From Cyanobacterium stanieri LEGE 03274 (GTDB taxonomy: Bacteria > Cyanobacteriota > Cyanobacteriia > Cyanobacteriales > Cyanobacteriaceae): DNA of 64,000 nt. The DNA lies in contig NZ_JADEWC010000001.1 in assembly GCF_015207825.1 (NCBI RefSeq), positions 124,001 through 188,000 of the forward strand, written 5' to 3'. Under the pieces are notes generated by a model. The model saw only the letters and a program-made list of their open reading frames with translations. It did no database searches and was not told the origin of the DNA. Position 1 is the stretch's first letter. Every line of letters begins with the position of its first letter. Shown here one piece after another: positions 18,295 through 26,541 of this stretch. A program made the translations under genes and the position numbers.

Positions 18295-19029
18295 ATGACT
18301 CAAATTCCTCAATCCCTCGAAAGTGCGATCGCACAGGCACACACTGCAACCCTAACGGCTTTAGAAAGCGGTTTTAATCGCCTACAAGTTGAATTAATCA
18401 TCCCTGAAATCGCCCTAAAAGCTCAAGAATTAGCTTTTGCCTTTGCCCAGTTGTTTAGCGAATATGGAGCAGGTTTAAAGGTGTTTTTCCCCGACACAGG
18501 CGCCGCTGCTTTGGCAAGAAGGGAATGGGGTGAGACGACTTTTGCGGTGACGGATTTGGGTAGTAGCAGAAGCCCCATTGAAAATCGTGTTAGTGATACG
18601 GACGAGTTTTATTTGGTGGTATCCCCTTCAGCTGTAGAAGTGGCACAGGTAGAAAAATTGTGTAATCTTGCGGGCGATCGCCCCGTAATCTTGATCATAC
18701 CGCAGTTAGAAGATATTTCTGTCGTGGGTATCGGTTACGCCGCTAGGCAACTCAGAGAAAGATTTTTAAGCACCCTCGAATCAAGTTACTATTATCGCCC
18801 CCTTGAAGATGCCGTCGTGATGCGGGTTTTCCCTGGTTTATGGCAAGTATGGCGAGAATTGGAAGATAATAAATTTGAACTGATTACCGAAGTACCTAAA
18901 AAACCCCTCGGGGAAGTCTTAGACAGAATTTTGATGGGGCAAAATGACGAGGAGGAAACCAATCAAAAATCTCCATCTTTGGGATTATTGGCAACTATGA
19001 AGAATTTTATCAAAGCACTAAATAACTAA
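18295..19029 (+). CDS. DUF1995 family protein (LPA3-like)
   Basis: 244 residues matching the DUF1995 family of cyanobacteria and plastids: N-terminal IPQSLESAIAQAHTATLTAL, LQVELIIPEI, a Rossmann-like core with VFFPDTGAAALARREW, YLVVSPSAVEVAQVEKLCN and PVILIIPQLED, and the C-terminal MRVFPGLWQVWREL. The plant relative LPA3 assists photosystem II assembly; whether this protein does the same is unknown. Soluble, no signal peptide. Divergent from the ABC gene with a short shared upstream region. Confidence 0.8.
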   Translation: MTQIPQSLESAIAQAHTATLTALESGFNRLQVELIIPEIALKAQELAFAFAQLFSEYGAGLKVFFPDTGAAALARREWGETTFAVTDLGSSRSPIENRVSDTDEFYLVVSPSAVEVAQVEKLCNLAGDRPVILIIPQLEDISVVGIGYAARQLRERFLSTLESSYYYRPLEDAVVMRVFPGLWQVWRELEDNKFELITEVPKKPLGEVLDRILMGQNDEEETNQKSPSLGLLATMKNFIKALNN

Positions 19030-19200
19030 TCTTTTAATGGGATAATCACTGATCATAAGCTCTCTGAAACTGTTTTACCGTGAAAACTTATGATTTTATT
19101 ATTTTACCTATGAATATTTTTTATATCAACCATATACAAAACTCTATCAAAACATATTAAACTATAAACAAAGAACTATATAAAAGTAACTAATTAAACT

Positions 19201-19545
19201 GTGTTAGAAGCATTCATTTTAATAACGATTCTGAGCGGTTTTTTTGGCACAATTTTTAAGAAAAATTTGGTCATGAAAATAATGTCCATGGATGTGATGA
19301 GTACGGGGGTAGTCGCCTATTACGTCTGGGTAGCATCACGCACGGGAATGTTTACCCCTATCTTAGCAGGGCAAGTGGATAATGAATCCATCAAATATGC
19401 CGATCCTGTACCCCAAGCGGTGATTTTAACCGCCATTGTGATTGGTTTTTCTATTCAAGCCTTAATGTTGGTGGGGGTAATGAAATTAGGCAAAAATAAT
19501 CCCACTTTAGAAAGTAATGAAGTCGAAAAAAATAACACTCCATGA
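19201..19545 (+). CDS. mrpC: Mrp-type cation/proton antiporter subunit C (NuoK-like)
   Basis: 114 residues starting at GTG 19201. Three membrane helices (about 1-20, 28-48, 75-100) and the NuoK/MnhC-like sequence FGTIFKKNLVMKIMSMDVMSTGVVAYYVW and DPVPQAVILTAIVIGFSIQALMLVGVMKL, where DPxPQALxLTAIVI is a family hallmark. It belongs to a multi-subunit Na+(K+)/H+ antiporter in the membrane. Its stop overlaps the start of mrpD by four bases (ATGA), which implies translational coupling. Confidence 0.85.
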   Translation: MLEAFILITILSGFFGTIFKKNLVMKIMSMDVMSTGVVAYYVWVASRTGMFTPILAGQVDNESIKYADPVPQAVILTAIVIGFSIQALMLVGVMKLGKNNPTLESNEVEKNNTP

Positions 19546-20993
19546 CAAATTTAACCATTATCTCTATTCTTCTTCCGTTATTTATCGGATTTTTAGTTTA
19601 TTTATTACCTAAAATAGATAAAATATTTTGTTTATTAACGGTACTATTTTCTATTTTTTATGCAAGTTATATTATAATTAATAATGTAGATTTATCTTTA
19701 CAGTTATTAGATAATTTTGGTGTACAACTATTAGTTAACAATTTAAGTGCTTATTTTATCATCACCAATGCCCTAGTAACTGGTGCAGTGATATTATATT
19801 CTTGGAAAACTAAGAAAAAAACCTTTTTTTATACCCTGTTAATTATCCTCCATGGCAGTATGAATGCTGTCTTTATTAGTGCAGATTTTCTCAGTGTTTA
19901 TGTAGCTTTAGAAGTCATTGGTATTTCAGCTTTTTTACTGGTAGTTTATCCTCGCACCGACAGGAGTATTTGGGTAGGATTACGCTATCTTTTTACTAGC
20001 AATATTGCCATGTTATTTTATTTGATCGGCGCTATATTGGTTTATAAAAGTAATCAATCTTTTGCTTTTACAGGGTTAATAAATAGTACCCCTGAGGCGA
20101 TCGCCCTTATTTTCTTAGGTTTACTTACCAAGGGGGGCATTTTCATCTCAGGGTTATGGCTACCCCTCACCCATGCCGAATCCCAAAGCCCTGTATCTGC
20201 CATTCTTTCAGGGGTGGTAGTCAAAGCGGGAATTTTTCCCCTGCTACGGTGTGCCATCATGATGAATGACTTTGATAGTCTCATCCATGCCGTAGGCATT
20301 GCCACCGCCTTTTTTGGCATCACCTACGCCCTATTTTCCCAAGACACCAAAAGAATATTGGCATCTAGTACCGTATCTCAATTAGGCTGGATTTTAGTCG
20401 CCCCAGAGGTAGGCGGATTTTATGCCCTTGCCCATGGATTAGCAAAAGCAAATCTATTTATGATTAGCGGTGTGTTACCTAGTCGTAATATTCAAGAATT
20501 ACAAAATAGGGCTATTAGCACCAGACTATGGTTAGCCTTGAGTGTTGGTAGTTTATCCATTTGCGGATTTCCTTTATTCTATGGTTTTGCCGCCAAAACC
20601 CTCGCTTTAAAAAATCTTTCATCCATCGAAGAATTATTAATGAATATTAGCGCCGTGGGTACTGCCATGATTTATGCTAAGTTCATCTTTTTACCTCGGG
20701 GGGGAATTGATAAAACTCCCTCAAATTTATGGTGGGGTTTAGCACCTTTAATAGTTGCCATTTTCGCAGGTAATTTTTTATATATTTCCGCTTATACTCC
20801 CCTCAATGTTATCAAGGGTTTGGGATTAAGTGCGATCGGTTTTCTTCTACATTTTCTCATTTTTAAAAAAGCCGTATTTACTTTATCCCGATATTTTGAA
20901 GAATTAGAGCAAATTATGGGAGTAATGATTTTAATGTTAGTTGTATTATTTTGGATGGTAGTAGCATGGTCCCCAGTATCCTTTTTCGTTTAA
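19542..20993 (+). CDS. mrpD: Mrp-type cation/proton antiporter subunit D (NuoM/N-like)
   Basis: 483 residues with about 13-14 predicted membrane helices and the proton-translocating antiporter-like (NuoL/M/N) core: LEVIGISAFLLVVYPRTD, the KGGIFISGLWLPLTHAESQSPVSAILSGVVVKAGIF block with the conserved lysines, and SSTVSQLGWILVAPEVGG with a following HGLAKANLFMISGVLPS. It is the largest proton-channel subunit seen here. It is coupled to mrpC by a 4-base overlap and to mrpE by a 28-base overlap. Confidence 0.88.
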   Translation: MTNLTIISILLPLFIGFLVYLLPKIDKIFCLLTVLFSIFYASYIIINNVDLSLQLLDNFGVQLLVNNLSAYFIITNALVTGAVILYSWKTKKKTFFYTLLIILHGSMNAVFISADFLSVYVALEVIGISAFLLVVYPRTDRSIWVGLRYLFTSNIAMLFYLIGAILVYKSNQSFAFTGLINSTPEAIALIFLGLLTKGGIFISGLWLPLTHAESQSPVSAILSGVVVKAGIFPLLRCAIMMNDFDSLIHAVGIATAFFGITYALFSQDTKRILASSTVSQLGWILVAPEVGGFYALAHGLAKANLFMISGVLPSRNIQELQNRAISTRLWLALSVGSLSICGFPLFYGFAAKTLALKNLSSIEELLMNISAVGTAMIYAKFIFLPRGGIDKTPSNLWWGLAPLIVAIFAGNFLYISAYTPLNVIKGLGLSAIGFLLHFLIFKKAVFTLSRYFEELEQIMGVMILMLVVLFWMVVAWSPVSFFV

Positions 20994-21388
20994 TACTTTG
21001 GTTTTTATTAACCGCTGATTTTGGTATTACTAATGTGATTATAGGCATATTAGTAGCTTTACTTTTACCACCCTATAACATTTTTAGTAAAGCACCATAT
21101 ACCAACACAGAAGAAAAACTTAAAGATTTATTAACTATTTTTAAACATATTATTATTGCCATTCCCCAAGCCTATAAAGAATCCATAGAAATGATTTTGA
21201 GTCCCCATCGCCATGAGGAAGTTGTTAGGGAAGCAGTACCCCCTAATCGTTCAAAACTGCTCATATTTCTTGATACCTATGTAATTACTTTTACCCCCAA
21301 AGCCGTTGTTATCAAATACAATGATAAGGGTTGGTATGATGTACATTATGTAAAAAGAAAAGCTGTGGATAGGACTATGGATAATTAG
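20966..21388 (+). CDS. mrpE: Mrp-type cation/proton antiporter subunit E
   Basis: 140 residues from ATG 20966 (MVPSILFRLILWFLLT); a TTG at 20951 would add five residues. Two N-terminal membrane helices followed by a soluble domain with the MnhE-type sequence KHIIIAIPQAYKESIEMIL and LLIFLDTYVITFTPKAVVI. In a full Mrp operon genes F, G and A/B would come next; here the operon ends and an unrelated ABC gene follows. The soluble part ends in WYDVHYVKRK, as expected for MrpE. Confidence 0.82.
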   Translation: MVPSILFRLILWFLLTADFGITNVIIGILVALLLPPYNIFSKAPYTNTEEKLKDLLTIFKHIIIAIPQAYKESIEMILSPHRHEEVVREAVPPNRSKLLIFLDTYVITFTPKAVVIKYNDKGWYDVHYVKRKAVDRTMDN

Positions 21389-21579
21389 GCTGTATGGTAG
21401 CATTGTCAATTGATAATGATTATTTTTTCATCTTCTTTGACAATTAAGAAATACCTAAACTATTGATATTTCTTTATTTAGCAGATTCTAATTAAGTTTT
21501 TTCAAAATGGCAAAATAGTTCATATGTTATCAATTTTTTGACCTAAAAAAATAGCTATTAAATAAGTTTATTATGTGTT

Positions 21580-23208
21580 ATGGGTTCATCTCTTTTGTCT
21601 ATTGAAAATTTAAAAATTGCCTATCCAAGTTCTGTTAATGACAGCGATAAAAATACAAGCTGGGCGGTAAATGATGTTTCTTTTTCAGTGGATAAGGGAG
21701 ATATTGTGGCCTTGGTGGGGGAGTCTGGTTGTGGAAAATCCACTATTGGTAAGACAATTATTGGTTTGTTACCCTGTCATACTAGGGTTGAGGGAGATAT
21801 TTTTTTTCAAGGAAAATCCATCACCTCTTATAACCCCCAAGAAATGCGCCGTTTACGAGGAGAGGGAATAGGGTTAGTTTTCCAAGATCCTATGACAAGG
21901 TTAAATCCTTTAATGACCATTGGCAACCATTGTCAAGAAACCTTGAAAGCCCATCGTTCAGATTTATCTTCCCAGGAAATACGACAGAGGGTTTTAGATA
22001 CCTTGGAGTTGGTGAAGATACCAAAAAAGCGTTTTAGTCAATATCCCCATGAGTTTAGCGGTGGTATGCGTCAACGGGTGGCGATCGCCCTTACTCTTAT
22101 ACTACAACCGAAATTGATTATTGCGGATGAACCTACTACCAGCCTTGATGTAACTATTTCTAATCAAATTTTGCAGGAGTTAACCACTCTTTGTAAACAA
22201 CAGGAAATGGGTTTAATTCTAATTTCCCATGACTTAAATATGGTAGGTAAATATGGCGATCGCATCGGGGTAATGTATCAGGGAAAAATGGTGGAAACTG
22301 GTATGGTAAAGGAAATTATGAAAAATCCTCACCATGATTATAGTAAAATATTGTTAAATTCTACTCTACATAATAAAGAAAAAAAAGAGAATATTTTAGA
22401 ATCGTTAAAAGAAAAAACAAAAACTATTTTAGAATTAAAAAATGTAGAAAAATATTATAGTTTAGAAGCTAACTTTTTAGAGCAATTATTAGGTAAAAAA
22501 ACAGAAATAATAAAGGCTGTTGATAATATAAATCTTCAATTATATGAAGGAGAAATTTTTGGTTTAGTAGGGGAGTCAGGTTGCGGGAAAAGTACCCTAT
22601 CCCGAACAATTTTACAATTAATCAAGCCCACTTCAGGACAAGTAATTTTTCAGGAACAAGATATTAGCCAATTATCTCCCCAATCCATGATCAGTTTGCG
22701 TCGAGAAATGCAAATGATTTTCCAAGATCCCCATGCTTGTCTTAACCCTCTTATAACGGTGGAAAAGGCGATCGCAGAACCTCTCATAATCCATAAATTG
22801 GCGGATAAAACAGAAATTAGGTCAAAAGTGACCCAAATGCTAGAAAAAGTAGGTCTATGCCCTCCAGAAGATTATCTGAGACGGTATCCCAAAGAACTAT
22901 CAGGGGGTCAACAACAACGAGTGGCGATCGCCCGAGCCTTAATTACTAATCCCAAATTGCTAATCTGTGATGAGCCTGTGAGTATGTTAGATGCTACCGT
23001 ACAAGACCAAGTCTTACAATTAATGTTAGATTTGAAACAAGAATTTCAACTTACCTATCTATTTATCACCCATGATTTGAGTGTGGCTCGGTATATGTGC
23101 GATCGTATTGCCGTCATGAATCAAGGGAAAATAGTTGAACAAGGCATCACCGAGGAAATTTTCATGCACCCGCAACATCCTTACACACAGAAATTATTAA
23201 CACAGTGA
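21580..23208 (+). CDS. Fused dual-ATPase oligopeptide/dipeptide ABC transporter protein (DppD-DppF type)
   Basis: 542 residues forming two tandem ABC ATPases: residues 1-265 with GESGCGKST, SGGMRQRVAIALTL and IIADEPTTSLD, and residues 285-542 with GESGCGKST, SGGQQQRVAIARAL and LLICDEPVSMLD. Both halves keep all ATP-hydrolysis motifs and the peptide-family FQDPxxxLNPL loop (FQDPMTRLNPL, FQDPHACLNPL). It resembles YejF/GsiA-type proteins that power peptide, nickel or glutathione importers. No permease or binding protein gene is next to it, so those parts must be encoded elsewhere. Confidence 0.9.
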   Translation: MGSSLLSIENLKIAYPSSVNDSDKNTSWAVNDVSFSVDKGDIVALVGESGCGKSTIGKTIIGLLPCHTRVEGDIFFQGKSITSYNPQEMRRLRGEGIGLVFQDPMTRLNPLMTIGNHCQETLKAHRSDLSSQEIRQRVLDTLELVKIPKKRFSQYPHEFSGGMRQRVAIALTLILQPKLIIADEPTTSLDVTISNQILQELTTLCKQQEMGLILISHDLNMVGKYGDRIGVMYQGKMVETGMVKEIMKNPHHDYSKILLNSTLHNKEKKENILESLKEKTKTILELKNVEKYYSLEANFLEQLLGKKTEIIKAVDNINLQLYEGEIFGLVGESGCGKSTLSRTILQLIKPTSGQVIFQEQDISQLSPQSMISLRREMQMIFQDPHACLNPLITVEKAIAEPLIIHKLADKTEIRSKVTQMLEKVGLCPPEDYLRRYPKELSGGQQQRVAIARALITNPKLLICDEPVSMLDATVQDQVLQLMLDLKQEFQLTYLFITHDLSVARYMCDRIAVMNQGKIVEQGITEEIFMHPQHPYTQKLLTQ

Positions 23209-23213
23209 AACAT

Positions 23214-23286
23214 CGGGATGACAGGATTTGAACCTGCGGCCCCTTCGTCCCGAACGAAGTGCGCTACCAAGCTGCGCCACATCCCG
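23214..23286 (-). tRNA. tRNA-Pro (anticodon CGG)
   Basis: 73 bases fold as a cloverleaf on the minus strand: acceptor CGGGATG/CATCCCG, D-arm GCGC...GCGC, anticodon stem CTTCG/CGAAG around loop TTCGGGA (anticodon CGG), T-arm GCAGG-TTCAAAT-CCTGT. The terminal CCA is not encoded. It follows the peptide ABC gene by a few bases on the opposite strand. Confidence 0.95.
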
Positions 23287-23325
23287 TTGACCATAAAATA
23301 TGATAACATTTTTGGTTATTCTTGG

Positions 23326-23718
23326 CTAGGAATCTTGGTCTTCGGGTAAAGAGGAGTAATTTTGCCATGTTTTAACTCCTGCTTTTAATCCAGCCCAAAT
23401 ACTTTTACTTTTCACTTGAACGTTATTAATCTGTTTTTTGGCTTCATTGAGATTATTATCAATTTGTTTACTAACGGAAGAAACGCTTTTAACCCCTTGT
23501 TTTACTTCCCCTGTTAATTGGGTGATTTCATGGTTTGTGGCTTTTAGGGATTCGATGGTATCAGGAAATTCTTTGTTAAGGGTGTCGAGTAGTTTTTCAG
23601 CACTACGGGCAGTATTTGTTAGTTGTTGAGCGACGGGAATAAGGGCAATTAAAACGGCAGTGAGACTAAGGGCAACGAGGGCAAAGGATAATCCTAACCA
23701 AATGATGGGATTATTCAT
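23326..23718 (-). CDS. DUF948 membrane-anchored protein
   Basis: 130 residues: one N-terminal membrane helix (about 6-30, WLGLSFALVALSLTAVLIALIPV) followed by a long amphipathic, probably coiled-coil helix (AEKLLDTLNKEFPDTIESLK, EITQLTGEVKQGVKSVSSVS). This is the DUF948 pattern, seen in proteins related to general stress and thylakoid or envelope scaffolds. It is seven bases downstream of the YtxH-type gene and probably in the same operon. The function is unknown. Confidence 0.78.
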   Translation of the reverse strand: MNNPIIWLGLSFALVALSLTAVLIALIPVAQQLTNTARSAEKLLDTLNKEFPDTIESLKATNHEITQLTGEVKQGVKSVSSVSKQIDNNLNEAKKQINNVQVKSKSIWAGLKAGVKTWQNYSSLPEDQDS

Positions 23719-23724
23719 AGATAT

Positions 23725-24033
23725 TTATTTTTCTTCTTCTTCTTGATTAGTTTCTTCTTTACTGGCTTCTAATCCTGCGGCGATCGCAACTTTGAGCCTT
23801 GTTAAAGTATGTTCCCAATTATCAAGCGCCGATGCTGATAAACGATTACTATTAATTTTTAGGGTAGAGGATAAATCTTCTGCCATTTCTGGAAGGGCTT
23901 GGGCAGTTTTTTTTAACATCTGACGATTTTCTTTTCCGCTTCTCGGGGTGAAAAAAATAGAGGCGATCGCACCTAGACTACCCCCCAATAATAAACCACC
24001 AATAAAAGCCGTCTTATTCTTATCTTCACTCAT
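23725..24033 (-). CDS. YtxH-domain protein
   Basis: 102 residues. The N-terminal FIGGLLLGGSLGAIASIFFTPRSGKENR is the YtxH/gas-vesicle-like glycine-rich membrane helix with the TPxSGxExR signature; the remainder is a charged helix ending in an acidic EEEEK tail. YtxH proteins are small stress-associated membrane proteins of unknown mechanism. It is in an apparent two-gene unit with the DUF948 protein. Confidence 0.78.
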   Translation of the reverse strand: MSEDKNKTAFIGGLLLGGSLGAIASIFFTPRSGKENRQMLKKTAQALPEMAEDLSSTLKINSNRLSASALDNWEHTLTRLKVAIAAGLEASKEETNQEEEEK

Positions 24034-24110
24034 GGTCTAATTAATCAATAACAATAAACCTCTATTTCTTAGTTTAACTGAGATTGTAAATTGTCAAACA
24101 ATCAAACACA

Positions 24111-24138
24111 AAAAAAGGAGCAGATATTATCCACTCCT
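24111..24138 (-). terminator. Rho-independent terminator after the aldolase gene
   Basis: On the minus strand a 10-bp stem with two wobble pairs (24129-24138 with 24116-24125, loop three) is followed by a T-run (A run from 24111 on the plus strand). It lies 25 bases after the aldolase stop. Confidence 0.75.
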
Positions 24139-24162
24139 CTAAATTAGACTACAGCCTTAAAA

Positions 24163-25242
24163 CTATACAGCTACAGTTTTCTTGGTAGTCGCAGCTAACT
24201 CACCACTAGCATATTTAGCAGCAAAATCATCTAAGCTAACTTGCTTAATTTTACTTGCATTACCAGCAGTCCAGAACTGCTCATAACGATCTAAACATAC
24301 TTGCTTCATGTACTTCATAGAAGGTTTCAAGAAGTGACGAGGATCGAAGTTAGAAGGATCTTTTGCCGCCGCCTCACGGATAGCCGCAGTAATAGCTAAA
24401 CGGTTGTCAGTGTCAATATTTACCTTACGAACACCACTCTTAATACCTTTTTGGATTTCCTCTACGGGTACACCATAGGTTTCAGGGATTTGACCACCAT
24501 ATTCGTTGATCATATCTAACCACTCTTGGGGTACAGAAGAAGAACCGTGCATTACTAAGTGGGTGTTAGGTAATTTGGCGTGAATTTCTTCGATACGGCT
24601 GATAGCGAGGATTTCACCAGTGGGCTTACGGGTAAATTTGTAAGCACCGTGGCTAGTACCGATGGCAACGGCTAAAGCGTCAACCTGGGTGCGCTCTACG
24701 AACTCCACTGCTTCATCGGGATCGGTTAATAATTGGGAATGGTCTAATTTTCCTTCAAAACCGTGACCGTCTTCGGCTTCACCCATACCGGTTTCCAGAG
24801 AGCCTAAACAACCCAATTCACCCTCAACACTAGCACCAACAGAGTGAGCTACTTTAACAACTTCTGCGGTTACGTTGACGTTATATTCAAAACTAGCAGG
24901 GGTTTTAGCATCTTCTTGTAAAGAACCATCCATCATAACGCTAGTAAAACCGTTACGGATAGCAGAATAACAAGTTGCAGGGCTATTACCATGATCTTGG
25001 TGCATAGCCACAGGGATATGAGGATAGGTTTCGGTAGCCGCTAAGATGAGGTGACGAAGGAAGTTTTCTCCAGCATATTTACGAGCGCCACGGGAAGCCT
25101 GTAGAATAACAGGACTATCAGCTTCATTGGCTGCGTCCATGATAGAAAGAATTTGTTCGAGGTTATTTACGTTAAACGCAGGGATGCCATAACCATTTTC
25201 TGCTGCATGGTCAAGCAGAAGTCTCATAGGAACTAAAGCCAT
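24163..25242 (-). CDS. fbaA: Class II fructose-1,6-bisphosphate aldolase
   Basis: Zinc-dependent aldolase for the Calvin cycle (also sedoheptulose bisphosphate) and glycolysis. 359 residues, length typical for the Calvin-cycle subtype. Markers: N-terminal [25 protein letters not shown] (written here in parts: [30 protein letters not shown]), zinc ligands in [19 protein letters not shown] with E in [19 protein letters not shown] and [10 protein letters not shown], and [11 protein letters not shown]. Start ATG 25242 with GAGG just upstream. A clear terminator follows. Confidence 0.96.
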   Translation of the reverse strand: MALVPMRLLLDHAAENGYGIPAFNVNNLEQILSIMDAANEADSPVILQASRGARKYAGENFLRHLILAATETYPHIPVAMHQDHGNSPATCYSAIRNGFTSVMMDGSLQEDAKTPASFEYNVNVTAEVVKVAHSVGASVEGELGCLGSLETGMGEAEDGHGFEGKLDHSQLLTDPDEAVEFVERTQVDALAVAIGTSHGAYKFTRKPTGEILAISRIEEIHAKLPNTHLVMHGSSSVPQEWLDMINEYGGQIPETYGVPVEEIQKGIKSGVRKVNIDTDNRLAITAAIREAAAKDPSNFDPRHFLKPSMKYMKQVCLDRYEQFWTAGNASKIKQVSLDDFAAKYASGELAATTKKTVAV

Positions 25243-25395
25243 AAATTGCCTCCGTTAAATTTTTTTTATAGTAATTTAAGATTTTCTATGTTAAGGATCT
25301 TAACTCATTATGGTTTGATCTTCAGATATTTTTCAGATTTTTGTCTTAATCTGCTCGAAAAAACTGATCATAATCAAAATAATCTCAGGAAGACG

Positions 25396-25420
25396 GAACG
25401 GGGAATAGGGAATAAGCAAT
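25396..25420. repeat. Heptamer tandem repeat, GGGAATA type
   Basis: Units GGAACG/GGGAATA/GGGAATA/AGCAATA, the same 7-base family as near 9434 and 44121, upstream of the aldolase gene. Confidence 0.7.
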
Positions 25421-25482
25421 AAAATAGTTGTCAATTCTTTACAAGACCATAAATTTTATCCCGAACTCAGATTAACCATTAA

Positions 25483-25815
25483 CTAGCTTTCTTGTTTGGT
25501 GGCGAAGCTCCAAATTTTCCAAGCCCCTAAACAAAGGGTACAATTACCAATAACAGTAGTAAGAGCTTGGATGGTAACGAGCCATTCTAAACGGGGTAAA
25601 TTATCATAAAAATGCCAAGTACAAGCACACATGGCGCTAACAAGGGCGGGTAACATTCCCCATGCTAACCAACGCCAACTATCTTCCCCTGTTACTTCTG
25701 CGTAACGCCAGATAAACCAAATGGCGGCTATCCATTCGATGACGCTAGAAACATGGACTATCCAAGTGGGAATTGATAATGCGTGCATGATTTCTGTTTC
25801 AAAATAACTACTCAT
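25483..25815 (-). CDS. DUF2499 (Ycf49-like) membrane protein
   Basis: 110 residues matching Ycf49/DUF2499 of cyanobacteria and red algal plastids. It has about three membrane helices: HALSIPTWIVHVSSVIEWIAAIWFIW, WLAWGMLPALVSAMCACTWHFY and WLVTIQALTTVIGNCTLCLGAWKIW (each quoted in full only for its recognisable order). The family is plastid-conserved but of unknown function, probably thylakoid or plasma membrane. It follows the acyltransferase gene after 12 bases and is likely co-transcribed with it. Confidence 0.8.
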   Translation of the reverse strand: MSSYFETEIMHALSIPTWIVHVSSVIEWIAAIWFIWRYAEVTGEDSWRWLAWGMLPALVSAMCACTWHFYDNLPRLEWLVTIQALTTVIGNCTLCLGAWKIWSFATKQES

Positions 25816-25827
25816 TGCTGATTATGT

Positions 25828-26448
25828 TTATCTTAGCTCTTGTTTTACTTTTTCCCCATCTCTTTTAATAATGTAGGCGGGAATTCCCACCACTACGCAG
25901 TTAGGGGGTACATTTTTGGTGACTACGGCATTGGCGCCGATTACTACGTTATCACCGATTTCGATGTTGCCGATCACTTTTGCCCCTGCGGTAATTCTGA
26001 CGTTATTACCAATTTTTGGTCTGCCTGTTTTGTCTTTGTAGCCGATGGTTACTTGTTGATTTATCCAGCAATTTTCGCCCATGTCTGCCATAATGATGGT
26101 ACTGAAACCGTGCTGAATGAATAAGCCTCCACCGATATTACAGGATTCATCAAGGAAGAAATAACCACAGGGACGATAAATTATTTTCAGAATTTGGCTG
26201 ATGATTTTGGCTGTTAGGTTTCCTTTTTTTAGGCGAAAGTAGTATAAGTTTCGATATTCGGGAGCGTTTTTTAAGAGTGTAATTAGTTGAATTATTAGAT
26301 TTTTTGATTGTATAGATAGATACTCAACCCATTTTTGATTATCTTGTTTTATTAGCTCTTTTTCTGTGGTAAAATAATAAGGAATTAGGAGGGGGAAAAA
26401 AATAATTATTTCAATATAAAACCATAGTTTTTTAAGAGTTTTTTTCAT
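25828..26448 (-). CDS. Serine acetyltransferase-like hexapeptide-repeat acyltransferase
   Basis: 206 residues. After an N-terminal hydrophobic segment (WFYIEIIIFFPLLIPYYF) comes a left-handed beta-helix domain with hexapeptide repeats: DESCNIGGGLFIQHGFSTII, DMGENCWINQQVTIGYKD, GRPKIGNNVRITAGAKVIGN and IGDNVVIGANAVVTKNVPP, ending CVVVGIPAYIIKRD. These are CysE-like serine acetyltransferase features, but the N-terminal helical domain is short and membrane-like, so a sugar or polysaccharide O-acetyltransferase is also possible. The substrate is not decided by sequence. Confidence 0.75.
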   Translation of the reverse strand: MKKTLKKLWFYIEIIIFFPLLIPYYFTTEKELIKQDNQKWVEYLSIQSKNLIIQLITLLKNAPEYRNLYYFRLKKGNLTAKIISQILKIIYRPCGYFFLDESCNIGGGLFIQHGFSTIIMADMGENCWINQQVTIGYKDKTGRPKIGNNVRITAGAKVIGNIEIGDNVVIGANAVVTKNVPPNCVVVGIPAYIIKRDGEKVKQELR

Positions 26449-26483
26449 CTATTTCAAGATTAACAGCAATGTAAAATAATTTG

Positions 26484-26525
26484 AACTAAATTCCCTGACC
26501 CCCTTATTAAAGGGGGAGTTTAGTT
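26484..26525. repeat. Nested inverted repeat between pgi and the acyltransferase
   Basis: Inner stem CCCCCTT/AAGGGGG (26499-26505 with 26510-26516) nested in outer arms AACTAAA/TTTAGTT (26484-26490 with 26519-26525). The G/C-run hairpin resembles the structures at 33049-33068 and 42493-42512. It lies just after the pgi stop and has no T-run. Confidence 0.6.
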
Positions 26526-26541
26526 AATAACTAATGTTACT

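Noticed and set aside
21411-21429. Fur-box-like TGATAATGATTATTTTTTC before the peptide ABC gene
   Set aside because: It matches only the first half of the Fur consensus, and the heptamer-like words around it (CATTGTC, AATTGAT) suggest STRR-derived sequence. No iron function is known for the downstream gene.
26484-26525. Terminator of pgi
   Set aside because: The hairpin is clear but no T-run follows on the minus strand, so it was listed as a repeat.
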